A DNA stretch of 64,000 bases from Magnetospirillum sp. 64-120 (lineage in GTDB: Bacteria; Pseudomonadota; Alphaproteobacteria; Rhodospirillales; Magnetospirillaceae): assembly GCA_001898825.1 (NCBI GenBank), contig MKVK01000013.1, forward strand, positions 62,001-126,000. The letters are read 5' to 3'. The notes beneath the pieces were generated by a model that was not told the DNA's origin, did no database searches, and worked only from the letters and a program-made list of their open reading frames with translations. This document shows, piece by piece, positions 23,606 to 32,831 of this stretch; position 1 is the first letter of the stretch, and each line of letters begins with the position of its first letter. Made by a program: the position numbers and the translations under genes.

Positions 23606-24742
23606 TCACACCGCCTCCAGGATGGTGGCGATGCCTTGGCCGCCGCCGATGCACTGGGTGGCCAGGGCGTAACGGCCGCCCTGACGCTTCAACAACGACG
23701 CCGCCTTGCCGACGATGCGCGCCCCGGTGGCCCCCAGCGGATGGCCAAGCGCGATGGCGCCGCCGTCCAGGTTGATGCGCGCTGTGTCCAGGCCCAGTTC
23801 GCGGATACAGGCCAGGGACTGGCTGGCGAAGGCTTCGTTCAGTTCGACCACGTCGATCTGCGACGCTTCCAGGCCGGCGCGGTTCAGCGCCTTCTTGGTG
23901 GCGCCCACCGGGCCGATGCCCATGATTTCCGGGTCGCAGCCGCAGATGGCGATGGCCTTGATGGCGGCCAGCACATCCAGGTTGTGGCGCTTGGCGAAGT
24001 CCTCGGTGCACACCAAGACGGCGGCGGCGCCGTCGGTCAACGGCGACGAGGTGCCGGCGGTGACCGAGCCGGCGGTGTTGAAGGCCGGCTTCAGCTCGGC
24101 CAGACCGTCCAGGGTGGTTTCCGGACGGATGCAGCCATCGGTGTCGATGGTGCCGGCCTTGCCGGTGATGGCGACGATCTCGGCGTCGAACTTGCCGGCG
24201 GCGCGGGCGGCGGCGGCCTTGGCGTGCGAGGCGACGGCGAATTCTTCCTGTTCGCGGCGGCCGATGGACCATTGCTCGGCCACCTTCTCGGCGGTGTCGC
24301 CCATGCCCATGTAGGCGCCGGGCATGACCTTGAAGAAGTCGGCGTTGGGCAGCGGATTGAAGCCCATGATCGGCACGCGGGTCATGTTCTCGACGCCGGC
24401 GCAGATGAACGCCTCGCCCGCCCCCATCTGGATGGCGCCGGCGGCGGTGTGCACCGCACTCATCGAGGAACCGCAGAAGCGGTTGATGGTCTCGCCGCCG
24501 ACGGTTTTCGGCAGGCCGGCCATCAGGCCGACGATGCGGGCCAGGTTGAAGCCCTGCTCGCCTTCGGGGAAGGCGCAGCCCAGCAGCAGGTCCTCGATCC
24601 CGTCGACCGGCACCTGGGTGCGGGCGACCAGGGCACGGACCACCTGGGCAGCCAGATCATCGGGGCGAACCTTGGCCAGTTCGCCCTTTTTCGCCAGGGT
24701 GAACGGCGAGCGCACGTAACCGGCGACAACCACCTTCTTCAT
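23606..24742 (-). CDS. acetyl-CoA acyltransferase (thiolase, FadA-like)
   Basis: A 378-aa thiolase. The nucleophilic Cys is in NRFCGSSM, the His in 'NLDGGAIALGHPLGATGARI', and the second Cys in 'ATQCIGGGQG'. It cleaves 3-ketoacyl-CoA in the last step of beta-oxidation and pairs with the FadN-like enzyme directly downstream. The MerR regulator gene lies 73 bp upstream in the same direction. Confidence 0.94.
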   Translation of the reverse strand: MKKVVVAGYVRSPFTLAKKGELAKVRPDDLAAQVVRALVARTQVPVDGIEDLLLGCAFPEGEQGFNLARIVGLMAGLPKTVGGETINRFCGSSMSAVHTAAGAIQMGAGEAFICAGVENMTRVPIMGFNPLPNADFFKVMPGAYMGMGDTAEKVAEQWSIGRREQEEFAVASHAKAAAARAAGKFDAEIVAITGKAGTIDTDGCIRPETTLDGLAELKPAFNTAGSVTAGTSSPLTDGAAAVLVCTEDFAKRHNLDVLAAIKAIAICGCDPEIMGIGPVGATKKALNRAGLEASQIDVVELNEAFASQSLACIRELGLDTARINLDGGAIALGHPLGATGARIVGKAASLLKRQGGRYALATQCIGGGQGIATILEAV

Positions 24743-24815
24743 CGACTTTTCTCCACATCGTTCTTGCTTTGGGGGAGAGCCGTCGGGAAGCGGGCGGAAT
24801 GTCGGGCGCGCCTCC

Positions 24816-25205
24816 CTAGGCCGAGTTCACGCCCTTGGACCGCAGGGCATCCAGCGTCATCCGCTCGATGTCGCGCAGTTCCGTCAGGCTGGTTTGCACC
24901 GCCAGCAACTGGTCTTCCAGCAGGGCAATCCGCCCCCTGACCTTGGTTGCCAGCAGCTGAAGCTGTTCCACCTGGGTGGTGTCGACCACGTACAGGTCCA
25001 GGAACTCCTTGATTTCCTTCAATGAAAACCCAAGACGCTTGCCGCGCAGGATCAGAATCATCCTGGCCCGGTCGCGATGGGTGTAGATACGGGTGTTGCC
25101 CGCCCGTTGCGGCAGGATCAGCCCCTGGTCCTCGTAAAAGCGGACGGTGCGTGGGGTGACGCCCAAATCCCGCGCCAACTCGGTGACCGAGTACAATTTG
25201 TCCAT
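24816..25205 (-). CDS. MerR-family transcriptional regulator (LiuR-like)
   Basis: A 129-aa MerR protein: 'YSVTELARDLGVTPRTVRFYEDQGLILPQR' is the winged-helix part, followed by 'YTHRDRARMILILRGKRLGFSLKEIKEFL' and a dimerising coiled coil. It has no metal-binding cysteines, as in regulators such as LiuR that control acyl-CoA catabolism. It is first in the block of beta-oxidation genes and probably controls it, together with fadL through the palindromes at 28385 and 29427. Confidence 0.88.
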   Translation of the reverse strand: MDKLYSVTELARDLGVTPRTVRFYEDQGLILPQRAGNTRIYTHRDRARMILILRGKRLGFSLKEIKEFLDLYVVDTTQVEQLQLLATKVRGRIALLEDQLLAVQTSLTELRDIERMTLDALRSKGVNSA

Positions 25206-25327
25206 GACGGTTTTTCTTCCGCGTGGTTATCAGTTGACCAATGGTGCCCCAGGTTTCCCTGTACGTCACCTTGGTAACACGGTTTTCCGTCATGGTCATG
25301 TCCATCGTCGCCATCCGGTTAAAAAAG

Positions 25328-26992
25328 TCAGGAAGCGCCGTGCGCGGAGGTTTCGGCGGCAGCCGCTTCTTCGGCCACCAGTTCCTTCTTCGACAGCTTG
25401 CCGATCATGGTCTTGGGCAGCTGTTCGCGGATTTCCACCGCCTTGGGCATCTCGATGCGCGACACCTGGGTGGCAAGATAGGCTTTCAATTCCTCAGGAC
25501 TGGCGTCGATGCCGTCCTTCAAGCGGACAAATGCCTTGGGGGCCTGGCCGCGATAGGGGTCGGGGATGCCGATCACCACCGCCTCGGCCACCGCCGGGTG
25601 CTGGTAAAGCGCTTCTTCCAGCACCCGGGGATAGACGTTGAAGCCACCGCACAAAATGACGTCCTTGATGCGGTCCACCAGGAAGAGATAACCGTCCTCG
25701 TCGCGATAGCCGATATCGCCGGTGCGCAAGGCGCCGTCGATTATCACCGCGCTTGTATCGTCGGGACGCTTCCAGTACCCGGCCATCACCTGCGGGCCGC
25801 GCACGCAGATTTCGCCGCGTTCCCCCACCGTCTCGACCAAGGCGCCGGTGACGGGGTCGCGGATCTCGATAGTGGTCCAGTCCAACGCAATACCGATCGA
25901 GGCGCTTTTCGCCACCCCGCCGATGGGATTGCAGGTGGCCACCGGCGAGGATTCCGACAGCCCATAGCCTTCCACCAGCGAACAGCCGGTCAGCGCCTCG
26001 AAGCGCGACCGCACCTCGACCGGCAGCGGGGCGCCGCCGGAAATGCAGATGCGGATGGACGACAGGTCCAGGCCACTTTCGCCCACCGCCTGATTGATGG
26101 CGGTGTAGATGGTGGGCACCCCGGGAAACAGGGTCGGACGCTTCTTGGCGATCAGCTTCAGCACCTGTTTCAGCTCGAAACGCGGCACCAGGATCAGTTC
26201 GGCGCCCATGCGTACGCCCAAATTCATCACCACGGTCATGGCGAAGACATGGAACAGCGGCAGCACCCCCAGCATACGGTCCTGGCCCCGGTCCCCCGCT
26301 TGCGGCGGCATCCATCGCCACAGCTGCTCGGCATTGGCCACCAGGTTGGCGTGGGTCAGCATGGCACCTTTGGGCACGCCGGTGGTGCCGCCGGTATACT
26401 GCAGCACCGCCAGATCGCGGCTGGGTTCGATCTCGGCCGAGCGCACCCGGCCGTCATTGTCCACCAGACGGGAAAACGGCACATGCGCCAGATTGTCGGG
26501 AATGTCGGCCAGTTCGCTGCGCTTGAGCACCGAGAACAGCAGACTTTTCACCGACGGCAGGATGGCGCTCATCGGGCAGGTGACGATGCGTTCCAGGCAC
26601 GAATCCTCAAGCAGTGCCGCCACCTTGGGGTAAATCTGCTTCAGGTCCAAGGTGACCATGATGGACACCCCGGAATCGTCGATCTGGTGCTTAAGTTCCC
26701 GTTCGACATAAAGCGGGTTGAAGTTCACCACCACGCCGCCGGCCATCAGGATGGCGTAATAGCAAATGACGAAATAAGGGGTGTTGGGCAGGCACAGCCC
26801 GACCCGGGTGCCCTTGCGCACCCCCAGAAGCTGGAACCCCCGAGCGGCCCGGCGGGTCAGGTCGCCGATCTCGCCATAGCTGTAACGCTTGCCGAGAAAA
26901 TCCACCGCCGGCCGCTCGGGATGGCGGCGCACCGCCTGCTCGAGCAGCGCATGGACCGGATGCACCGGCACGGTTTCGCGGGTTTCGGTCAT
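25328..26992 (-). CDS. long-chain fatty-acid-CoA ligase
   Basis: About 554 aa. The adenylate-forming P-loop 'LQYTGGTTGVPKGAMLTHANL', the 'GYGLSESSPVATCNP' motif, 'RTGDIGYRDEDGYLFLVDRIKDVI' and a C-terminal Lys region ('LPKTMIGKLSKKEL') are all present. It activates fatty acids with ATP and CoA at the inner membrane after FadL import. The start is uncertain: ATG at 26992 gives the usual family N-terminus; ATG at 27019 lies 2 bp after the fadL-like stop. Confidence 0.92.
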   Translation of the reverse strand: MTETRETVPVHPVHALLEQAVRRHPERPAVDFLGKRYSYGEIGDLTRRAARGFQLLGVRKGTRVGLCLPNTPYFVICYYAILMAGGVVVNFNPLYVERELKHQIDDSGVSIMVTLDLKQIYPKVAALLEDSCLERIVTCPMSAILPSVKSLLFSVLKRSELADIPDNLAHVPFSRLVDNDGRVRSAEIEPSRDLAVLQYTGGTTGVPKGAMLTHANLVANAEQLWRWMPPQAGDRGQDRMLGVLPLFHVFAMTVVMNLGVRMGAELILVPRFELKQVLKLIAKKRPTLFPGVPTIYTAINQAVGESGLDLSSIRICISGGAPLPVEVRSRFEALTGCSLVEGYGLSESSPVATCNPIGGVAKSASIGIALDWTTIEIRDPVTGALVETVGERGEICVRGPQVMAGYWKRPDDTSAVIIDGALRTGDIGYRDEDGYLFLVDRIKDVILCGGFNVYPRVLEEALYQHPAVAEAVVIGIPDPYRGQAPKAFVRLKDGIDASPEELKAYLATQVSRIEMPKAVEIREQLPKTMIGKLSKKELVAEEAAAAETSAHGAS

Positions 26993-27020
26993 CGCCGATC
27001 TTTCGCTCGGGGGGACCATG

Positions 27021-28304
27021 TTAGAACGAAGCCTTCAGACTGGCGCTGATGATGTCCACCTGCCCATCATAGGTTCCCACCAGCTTGCCGAAGCTGGAGC
27101 TTTCGTTCATGTCGGCGTCTCGAACGAAGATATGGGTATAGGACGCCGCCAGGGCCATGCCTTCGGTCAATTGATAGCCCAGACCGGCGGACAGCCAAAG
27201 ACGGTCCTGGTCGGGGATGCGGGCGGTACGGTGGGCTTCCGGCACCGGGCTTTGGTCGACGGCGATGCCGCCTTGGAACTTCCACTTCTCGCTGGGCTTG
27301 TAGGTGGCGCCGGCCGACAGGAACACCGTGTCCTTCCAATCCTCGTTCACATAGGAATCGGCGCCGGTCTGGTTGTCGACGGTCAGATGGTCGAACAGCG
27401 ACCAGTTGGTGTACTGCGCCTCGCCCATCACCGCCCATTGCGGCGACAATTCATGATAGATGCCGACGCTGAAGGTGTCCGGCGTGGTCAGCTTGGCGGT
27501 GGCGTCGCTGTCGACCAGGCGCGACAGCGCACCGGCGTTGACCACACCGGTGTAGTTGGTCTTGCCTTCCAGTTCGTGCAGCACGCGGGAACGGTAGTTC
27601 AAGCCAACGCGCGAGGTGGGCGAAAACTCGTACATCAGACCCAGGTTGACACCCACCCCCCAGTCGTCGCCGGTCACCTCGGCCGTGCCGTCGGACGCGC
27701 TGCCGGCCAGACGGTTGTCGACGGCATTGGTCAGCTTGGCGCTGGCGTACTGGATGTTCAGGCCACCGCCCACCGACAGACGGCTGTTCAGGCGGTAGGC
27801 GGCGCTGGGGGTGATGTCGATGGTCATCAGCTTGGAATTCAGCGCCATGTAGCGGCCGACCCAGTCGTCGTCGTAATCGGTTTCCAGACCATAAGGCGTG
27901 TTGATGGCCAGACCCAGCTTCAGATCGGGGCTGACGCTCATCATGGCGTAAATCGACGGCAGCGGCGTGTCGACGCCGGCATCGCCGCCACTGCCACCGG
28001 GAACCACGCCGCCGCCGACGCCAGTATTGCGGTTCGCTTGGCCGGAAAAGGTCGAGCGCGGCATCACATAGGCCACGTCGCCCTGGGCGGCGTTGCCCTG
28101 CAACCGGGTCATGCCGGCGGGATTGTAGAAGATGGTGGACAGGTCCAGCGCCTTGGCGGTCGCGCCGGCGAAGGCGTTGCCCATGCCCTCGGCGCTTTGT
28201 TCGCGCAGCTGAAAGCCCGATGCCTGCGCCGGAGCCGCTTGGCTGAGGACAGAGGCCAGGCACAACACGCCCGTTGCCATCATACGGTGATGGGTCGTCA
28301 ACAT
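27021..28304 (-). CDS. FadL-family outer-membrane long-chain fatty-acid transporter
   Basis: A 427-aa protein with a signal peptide ending near 'APAQA', then 'SGFQLREQSAEGMGNAFAG' and 'ALDLSTIFYNPAGMTRL', the FadL plug motif with NPAG. The barrel ends with 'LKASF'. GGGAGGAACG supports the ATG at 28304. It is first in a two-gene unit with the acyl-CoA ligase. A 16-bp palindrome lies 81 bp upstream and probably controls it. Confidence 0.93.
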   Translation of the reverse strand: MLTTHHRMMATGVLCLASVLSQAAPAQASGFQLREQSAEGMGNAFAGATAKALDLSTIFYNPAGMTRLQGNAAQGDVAYVMPRSTFSGQANRNTGVGGGVVPGGSGGDAGVDTPLPSIYAMMSVSPDLKLGLAINTPYGLETDYDDDWVGRYMALNSKLMTIDITPSAAYRLNSRLSVGGGLNIQYASAKLTNAVDNRLAGSASDGTAEVTGDDWGVGVNLGLMYEFSPTSRVGLNYRSRVLHELEGKTNYTGVVNAGALSRLVDSDATAKLTTPDTFSVGIYHELSPQWAVMGEAQYTNWSLFDHLTVDNQTGADSYVNEDWKDTVFLSAGATYKPSEKWKFQGGIAVDQSPVPEAHRTARIPDQDRLWLSAGLGYQLTEGMALAASYTHIFVRDADMNESSSFGKLVGTYDGQVDIISASLKASF

Positions 28305-28384
28305 GAAATCGTTCCTCCCGTTGGCGAACTGCGCCGCCATTGATTGCGATCATGACCCGATTTTTTCGGGACGTCAATTTGTTT

Positions 28385-28400
28385 ACGTTTACGTAAACGT
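28385..28400. promoter_or_regulatory. palindromic operator upstream of fadL (MerR/LiuR-type)
   Basis: ACGTTTACGTAAACGT is a perfect 16-bp palindrome in the fadL leader. It resembles sites known for LiuR-type MerR regulators of acyl-CoA catabolism. A copy with one change lies at 29427-29442. The MerR gene at 24816 is the obvious candidate regulator. Confidence 0.7.
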
Positions 28401-28440
28401 TATGTTGGAGAGATGATCTCGGGAGCGCACCCGTTCCGGA

Positions 28441-29070
28441 TTAACGGGTGACGCGAACGAACTCGATGGGAAATCCCTTTCTTTTGAAGGTTGTCTTCAG
28501 CAGCGTGCCGTCGGCGCCGTACCACAGGTCGCGCTCCAGGTCGCCGTCCATGCGATAGTGACGGGCGGCCACCGCGCCCCCCATCACCTGGATGATGTCC
28601 TCGCCCTTGTCGCTGACGCGCACCTGATAAGGCGCGGCGTCAATGGTTCCGAACAGAACCGGCGACTGGGCCACCTTGGCGGTCCACAAGGTGGCGGGGA
28701 AAGCGTTGGCGGGGCGGTCCTCCGCCTTGCCGTTGACCACTACCCGCCACGCGCCATCACCCCGCACCGCATCTTGTCGGATGACCGTGCCGTCGTCATT
28801 GGTGTCGGCCTCCAGACGCTGCAGCGTCCCGCCGCGCCATTCCTCGCGGCGCTTGTGGTCGAAGACGAAGTCCATGAACAAGACGGTGGTGCGGCTATGG
28901 GTCTCAACCTCGACCATCATGTCATCGCCGCGACGATCCAAGGTCACGTCCTCGCGACCGATAGGGGCGCCATCCTTGCGGATCTCATAGCTCAGACGCG
29001 TCGGCTCGGCCCCGAAAGCCGCACCGGCGGCCAACACCCCGCACAAGGACAACAGCATGATCCGCAGCAT
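28441..29070 (-). CDS. exported DUF6134-like protein
   Basis: A 209-aa protein with a signal peptide (MLRIMLLSLCGVLAAGAAFG) and a beta-rich body. 'LSYEIRKDGAPIGREDVTLDRRGDDMMVEVET' and 'HYRMDGDLERDLWYGADGTLLKTTFKRKG' are typical of DUF6134-like proteins. It is probably periplasmic. It is downstream of the SCP2 gene with 13 bp between them, which suggests one transcript and a role with lipids; the function is unknown. Confidence 0.7.
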   Translation of the reverse strand: MLRIMLLSLCGVLAAGAAFGAEPTRLSYEIRKDGAPIGREDVTLDRRGDDMMVEVETHSRTTVLFMDFVFDHKRREEWRGGTLQRLEADTNDDGTVIRQDAVRGDGAWRVVVNGKAEDRPANAFPATLWTAKVAQSPVLFGTIDAAPYQVRVSDKGEDIIQVMGGAVAARHYRMDGDLERDLWYGADGTLLKTTFKRKGFPIEFVRVTR

Positions 29071-29083
29071 CTTCCCCTCCCCG

Positions 29084-29398
29084 TCAGCCGATGGCGGCCA
29101 CCAGTTTCATGGCCACGCCCATGGAGCCCTTCACCTTGATCTTGCCCAGGGTGTAGCCCAGCATGGGGTCCATCTTGCCGGCCATCAGCTTTCCCAAATT
29201 GTCCACGCTGATCTTGATGGTGCAGGCGGGATCGCCGTCGCCGTCCTCGTCACGGCTCAGGCGGGGCTGACGGCCACGGGCGTCGACCAGCCATTGCCCC
29301 TCGCCCCCCAGGTCGAAACAAACCACCGCCCCCAAACCCGCCAGCCTGGGCAGGCTTGCCTGCAAAGTGTCCTCGATATCCACCGACATACCTCCCAT
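29084..29398 (-). CDS. SCP2 sterol-carrier-domain protein
   Basis: A 104-aa single SCP2 domain: 'VVCFDLGGEGQWLVDARG', 'CTIKISVDNLGKLMAGKMDPMLGYTLGKIKVKGSMGVAMKL'. Such proteins bind acyl-CoA or other lipids. The start may be ATG 29398 or 29389; GGGAGGT lies between them. A palindromic operator lies 29 bp upstream, matching that of fadL, so it belongs to the same regulon. Confidence 0.88.
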   Translation of the reverse strand: MGGMSVDIEDTLQASLPRLAGLGAVVCFDLGGEGQWLVDARGRQPRLSRDEDGDGDPACTIKISVDNLGKLMAGKMDPMLGYTLGKIKVKGSMGVAMKLVAAIG

Positions 29399-29426
29399 GC
29401 GTATTGCGCATGCCCATTAATGCATA

Positions 29427-29442
29427 ACGTTTACGTTAACGT
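29427..29442. promoter_or_regulatory. second fad-type operator, upstream of the SCP2 gene
   Basis: ACGTTTACGTTAACGT differs at one position from the palindrome at 28385-28400 and contains the perfect palindrome ACGTTAACGT. It lies just before the SCP2/DUF6134 transcript. Confidence 0.65.
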
Positions 29443-29655
29443 CACCCACAAAAAAGTATGTACCCCTCGGCAGCGAAAATCGCTGCTTCCCATTCCATAC
29501 AAAGGCCTTAAAGTTCCACGCCCCTGTGCGCATGGAAAATCGACGGCCGTCGTGCAGGGTATACATCGGCCATATTGTCGGTGGTTGCATCTGCAGCAAT
29601 ACATCCAATGATGATCACGCGCCATCGGAGCCACTCACTTTTGCGACGTCACGCC

Positions 29656-30834
29656 ATGCTTTTTCCGGGCAAATTCCCGTTGTTCATCGTGTTGATCGCC
29701 GTGGCGGCATTCATCGCCGGCCTGCTGGTCCGGCCGTTCATCAAGGACGAGCGCATATACCAGGCTTATGCCCGCTACGTCCTTGATCAGCCCCCGCACA
29801 AGCAGAAGCCCGACGAAGTCGGGGTCTTCGACACGGTGGCGGGGACGGACTTCTCGGGTCTCGTCACCGTGAACTCCCTGCAAGACGTCAAGGTCCGCCG
29901 CCAGGCGCTGGCGGCGTTCATTTGGCGCGGCGCGCCGTCTCCTTTCGGACGCTATCCGGAACAGGTCGAGGCGGGATCGACGGTCCCCTTCATCGACATC
30001 CCCGGCCTGGAACGGGTCGAACGCCTGGAAATCCGCATGCCGCTGGGGGTGACCTCGGTGGCCACGGTCCTGGTCCCCCAACATCAGCGTTCATGCCTGA
30101 TGCTGTATCAGGAAGGCCACCGGGTGTCGTTCCTTGAACGCAAACGGCTGCTGCGCCGCTTCGTCGATTCGGGTTGCCAGGTGATCGCGTTGTCTTTGCC
30201 GCTGACCGGCGGCGACAATTCGCGGCCGCTGATCGACCATCCGCGTTTCGGCCGCATCCTGCTGAACGACCCGGACAAGTTGGAAATACTCGAGACGAAA
30301 AACTTCTCGACGCTCCAGTACTTCCTGACCCCGCCCATCGTCGCCCTGAACCACGTGCTGAAGGATCGCACGTTCCAGCGGATCGGCATGACCGGCTTTT
30401 CCGGCGGCGGCTGGGTCACCACCCTGGTCGCTGCGCTGGACCCCCGTATCCAGCGCAGCTACGCCATCGCCGGGTCGGTTCCGTTAACCGTGCACGCCGC
30501 CGCCTTGAATTGGGGCAGCTACGAACAGCGGATGGGCCGGCTCTATGAAATCGCCAACTACCCCGAGCTCTATGTCATGGCCGCCGCCGGCCAGGGCCGC
30601 CGCCACACCCAGTATTACAATGTGAGCGACCCCTGCTGTTTTGCTGGCAACAACTGGGCGTACTGGGCCGAAGCGCTTCCCCTGCACGCGCGCAAGCTGG
30701 GGGGGAAACTGGTCACCAAAGCCTACGACCTGGAACGACACGCCATCGGTCCGGATGTCGCCAGCCTGGTGGCCCGCGACTTCACATCCTTCACGTCCAC
30801 CGCTACCCCGGATAAACTGCCTGAATCACCGTGA
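29656..30834 (+). CDS. membrane-anchored alpha/beta hydrolase-fold protein
   Basis: About 392 aa. An N-terminal membrane segment (FPLFIVLIAVAAFIAGLLV) is followed by a hydrolase-like domain with the nucleophile elbow GMTGFSGGGWVTTL and 'SGCQVIALSLPLTGGDN'. A late 'YDLERHAIGPDVASL' can supply the His. The start is uncertain, as no strong ribosome site precedes 29656; an upstream in-frame ATG at 29608 is possible. Its last 32 bp overlap the convergent decarboxylase beta-subunit gene. The substrate is unknown; it faces the periplasm if the anchor is N-in. Confidence 0.75.
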   Translation: MLFPGKFPLFIVLIAVAAFIAGLLVRPFIKDERIYQAYARYVLDQPPHKQKPDEVGVFDTVAGTDFSGLVTVNSLQDVKVRRQALAAFIWRGAPSPFGRYPEQVEAGSTVPFIDIPGLERVERLEIRMPLGVTSVATVLVPQHQRSCLMLYQEGHRVSFLERKRLLRRFVDSGCQVIALSLPLTGGDNSRPLIDHPRFGRILLNDPDKLEILETKNFSTLQYFLTPPIVALNHVLKDRTFQRIGMTGFSGGGWVTTLVAALDPRIQRSYAIAGSVPLTVHAAALNWGSYEQRMGRLYEIANYPELYVMAAAGQGRRHTQYYNVSDPCCFAGNNWAYWAEALPLHARKLGGKLVTKAYDLERHAIGPDVASLVARDFTSFTSTATPDKLPESP

Positions 30835-32056
30835 CGTAGATGGCCGCCAGGATGGCGGTGGTGATGACCCCGGAAATGCTGACACCAAGCGCATGGGGCA
30901 TGACGACGACCCCCGGCGCCACCTTGGTCACTTCCTTCTGCGCCACCTTGGCACAGGTGGGGACGCAGGACACGGCGGCGATGCCGATTACCGGGTTGAA
31001 CTTACGCCCCGACGCGAAGTACAGCACATAGCCGCCGATGATGCCGCCGATGCCGGAAATCAGCAGCGCCAGCATGCCCAACACCAGCAAGACCAGAACC
31101 TGCGGGTCCAAGATCAGCCGCGCTTCACACAGCACGCCCAGCAGCAGCCCCAGGAAGAAGGTGCCGCCATAAAGGAACACCCCGCTCAACAGGTCGATGA
31201 AGGGCAAAAGCTGGCTTTCGCGGATGATCACCCCCAGGAACAGGCAGAACACCAAGGGCGCCGCCACCGGGAACAGCAGCGACAGCAAGATGCACATGGC
31301 GACCGAAAAGGCGATCTTTTGCCCGGCGGTGATGGGTTTCCGGGGCTTTTCCGGCGGCATGGGCAACGCCCGCAGCCGTGCCGGGATCAGCAGCCGGATC
31401 AGATAGGGGTAACCGCCATAGGTCAGCCCCAGATACAGATAGGCGACCACGGTGATGGGCACGAACAATTCGCGGGCCAAGGACAACGAGGTGAACAGCA
31501 CCATGGGCCCGTCGGCGCCGCCGATGATGGCCACCGACGCGGCCTGGCCGGGGGTCAGCCCCATGGCGATGGCGATGGGATAGATGGCAATGGTGCCCAG
31601 TTCGCCGAACAGGGCCAGGATCATGCTTTGGAACGGCCGCGCCATCACATAGCCCACATCCAGCAGCACACCGATGCCCAGGAACACCAGACAGGCGATC
31701 AGGCCGTTGGAAAAGGTGAAGGTATAGATCGGCTGCAGCCAGTTGATCTGCAGGATGTTCATCAGCGCCGTGGCCTGCGCCGCGTTGTCGGCCGTGGCCA
31801 AGGCGTCGACGAAAATCTGGTTGGGACCGGCGCGCAGCCAGCCACCTTGGGGGACGAACAGAACGGCGGCATTGATGGTCGCCATGCCCAATCCCATGGG
31901 GATCATCAAGAGCGCTTCCAGCACCCCCTTCTTGCCCAGATAGATCAAAACGATCCCCAGGCCGATCAGCACCAGACGCATGATCAGGATGCTGGGCTCG
32001 GCCGCCGCCAGGGTGGCGATGCCCTGGAACAGGTCCAGAAGGTGCAGGCGCTCCAT
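30803..32056 (-). CDS. Na+-transporting decarboxylase beta subunit (OadB/MmdB type)
   Basis: A 417-aa integral membrane protein with about ten hydrophobic segments. Family motifs include 'GGADGPMVLFTS' and 'FFLGLLLGVLCEARLILDPQVL'. The protein couples decarboxylation of the carboxybiotin carrier to Na+ export. It is the last gene of a four-gene set with carboxyltransferase, gamma subunit and biotin carrier. Its 3' end overlaps the convergent hydrolase gene. Confidence 0.93.
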   Translation of the reverse strand: MERLHLLDLFQGIATLAAAEPSILIMRLVLIGLGIVLIYLGKKGVLEALLMIPMGLGMATINAAVLFVPQGGWLRAGPNQIFVDALATADNAAQATALMNILQINWLQPIYTFTFSNGLIACLVFLGIGVLLDVGYVMARPFQSMILALFGELGTIAIYPIAIAMGLTPGQAASVAIIGGADGPMVLFTSLSLARELFVPITVVAYLYLGLTYGGYPYLIRLLIPARLRALPMPPEKPRKPITAGQKIAFSVAMCILLSLLFPVAAPLVFCLFLGVIIRESQLLPFIDLLSGVFLYGGTFFLGLLLGVLCEARLILDPQVLVLLVLGMLALLISGIGGIIGGYVLYFASGRKFNPVIGIAAVSCVPTCAKVAQKEVTKVAPGVVVMPHALGVSISGVITTAILAAIYVTVIQAVYPG

Positions 32057-32066
32057 GTCCCCGCCC

Positions 32067-32480
32067 CTAGCCGATGGTCATCAGCACGGCGCCGGCTTCC
32101 ACCGCCTGACCGACAACCACATTGATGTTCTTCACCGTGCCGGAATGGTTAGCGTGGATGGGGGTCTTCATCTTCATGGCTTCGATGACCATGATCTTGT
32201 CGCCGGCGCAGACACTTTGCCCCAGGGACACGGCGACGCTTTCCACCACCCCGGCCAGCGGACTGATTTCGTCCCCCGCGCCGGCAGCCGGCTTGGCGGC
32301 GGGCGAAGGCGGAGACGAGGCGATGGGGGGCGCGGCGATGGGGGCGGCGGCCACGTGCGACGGCGCCCCGGTTCCGGCGATGGACGGATAGGACGGCGCC
32401 ACATGGCCGTTTTCGGTCAGTTCCTCGACCAGCACGTCATAGACCTTGCCCTCGACGGTGATGCGCAATTTCCTTTGCAT
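32067..32480 (-). CDS. biotin carrier subunit of Na+-pumping decarboxylase
   Basis: A 137-aa protein. The N-terminal 'RKLRITVEGKVYDVLVEEL' is followed by an Ala/Pro-rich linker (residues 45-70) and a biotinyl domain with IEAMKMKTPI, where the Lys carries biotin, and 'GTVKNINVVVGQAVEAGAVLMTI'. AAGGACCG precedes the ATG. It carries CO2 from the carboxyltransferase to the membrane beta subunit. Confidence 0.92.
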   Translation of the reverse strand: MQRKLRITVEGKVYDVLVEELTENGHVAPSYPSIAGTGAPSHVAAAPIAAPPIASSPPSPAAKPAAGAGDEISPLAGVVESVAVSLGQSVCAGDKIMVIEAMKMKTPIHANHSGTVKNINVVVGQAVEAGAVLMTIG

Positions 32481-32490
32481 GGATCGGTCC

Positions 32491-32820
32491 TTAGTGATGG
32501 TGCGAGATGTTGTGCGAGCCGTGCTGGGCGAAACGCCCCTCGGCCGACCAGCCGGCCCCCGATCGGGCAGGGCCGATATGGACGATGCGATGGGCGCCGA
32601 GCGTGGCATGGGCGGCGGCGGCGATGGCCACCAGATGATGGGCGGGAATCCCCTCCGCCACCGCCGAAGAGACGGAGGACGCGACGGCTTGGGGCTGCGC
32701 GTCGGGACGGTCGGCCCAGGCCAGGACGGCGACGATCAGCTTGATCAACACCGCCGCGCCCAGCGCGATCACCGCCCCCAGGCCATAGACGAACAGCACC
32801 AGTTCGATGGTTTCGTTCAT
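32491..32820 (-). CDS. Na+-pumping decarboxylase gamma subunit (OadG-like)
   Basis: A 109-aa protein with one N-terminal membrane helix (ELVLFVYGLGAVIALGAAVLIKLIVAVLAW) and a hydrophilic tail with 'IPAHHLVAIAAAAHATLGAHRIVHI', a known feature of OadG/MmdD proteins. It ends in a His-rich stretch (HGSHNISHHH), like metal-binding tails of OadG. It sits between the carboxyltransferase and biotin carrier genes, 10 bp from each neighbour. Confidence 0.85.
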   Translation of the reverse strand: MNETIELVLFVYGLGAVIALGAAVLIKLIVAVLAWADRPDAQPQAVASSVSSAVAEGIPAHHLVAIAAAAHATLGAHRIVHIGPARSGAGWSAEGRFAQHGSHNISHHH

Positions 32821-32831
32821 ATCCAAGCCCC

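Noticed and set aside
19240-23775. A 1511-codon open frame on the plus strand
   Set aside because: It is antisense to the acyl-CoA dehydrogenase and FadN-like genes, which have full motifs. Its translation is rich in Gly, His, Gln and Asp, as expected from the reverse of GC-rich coding DNA.
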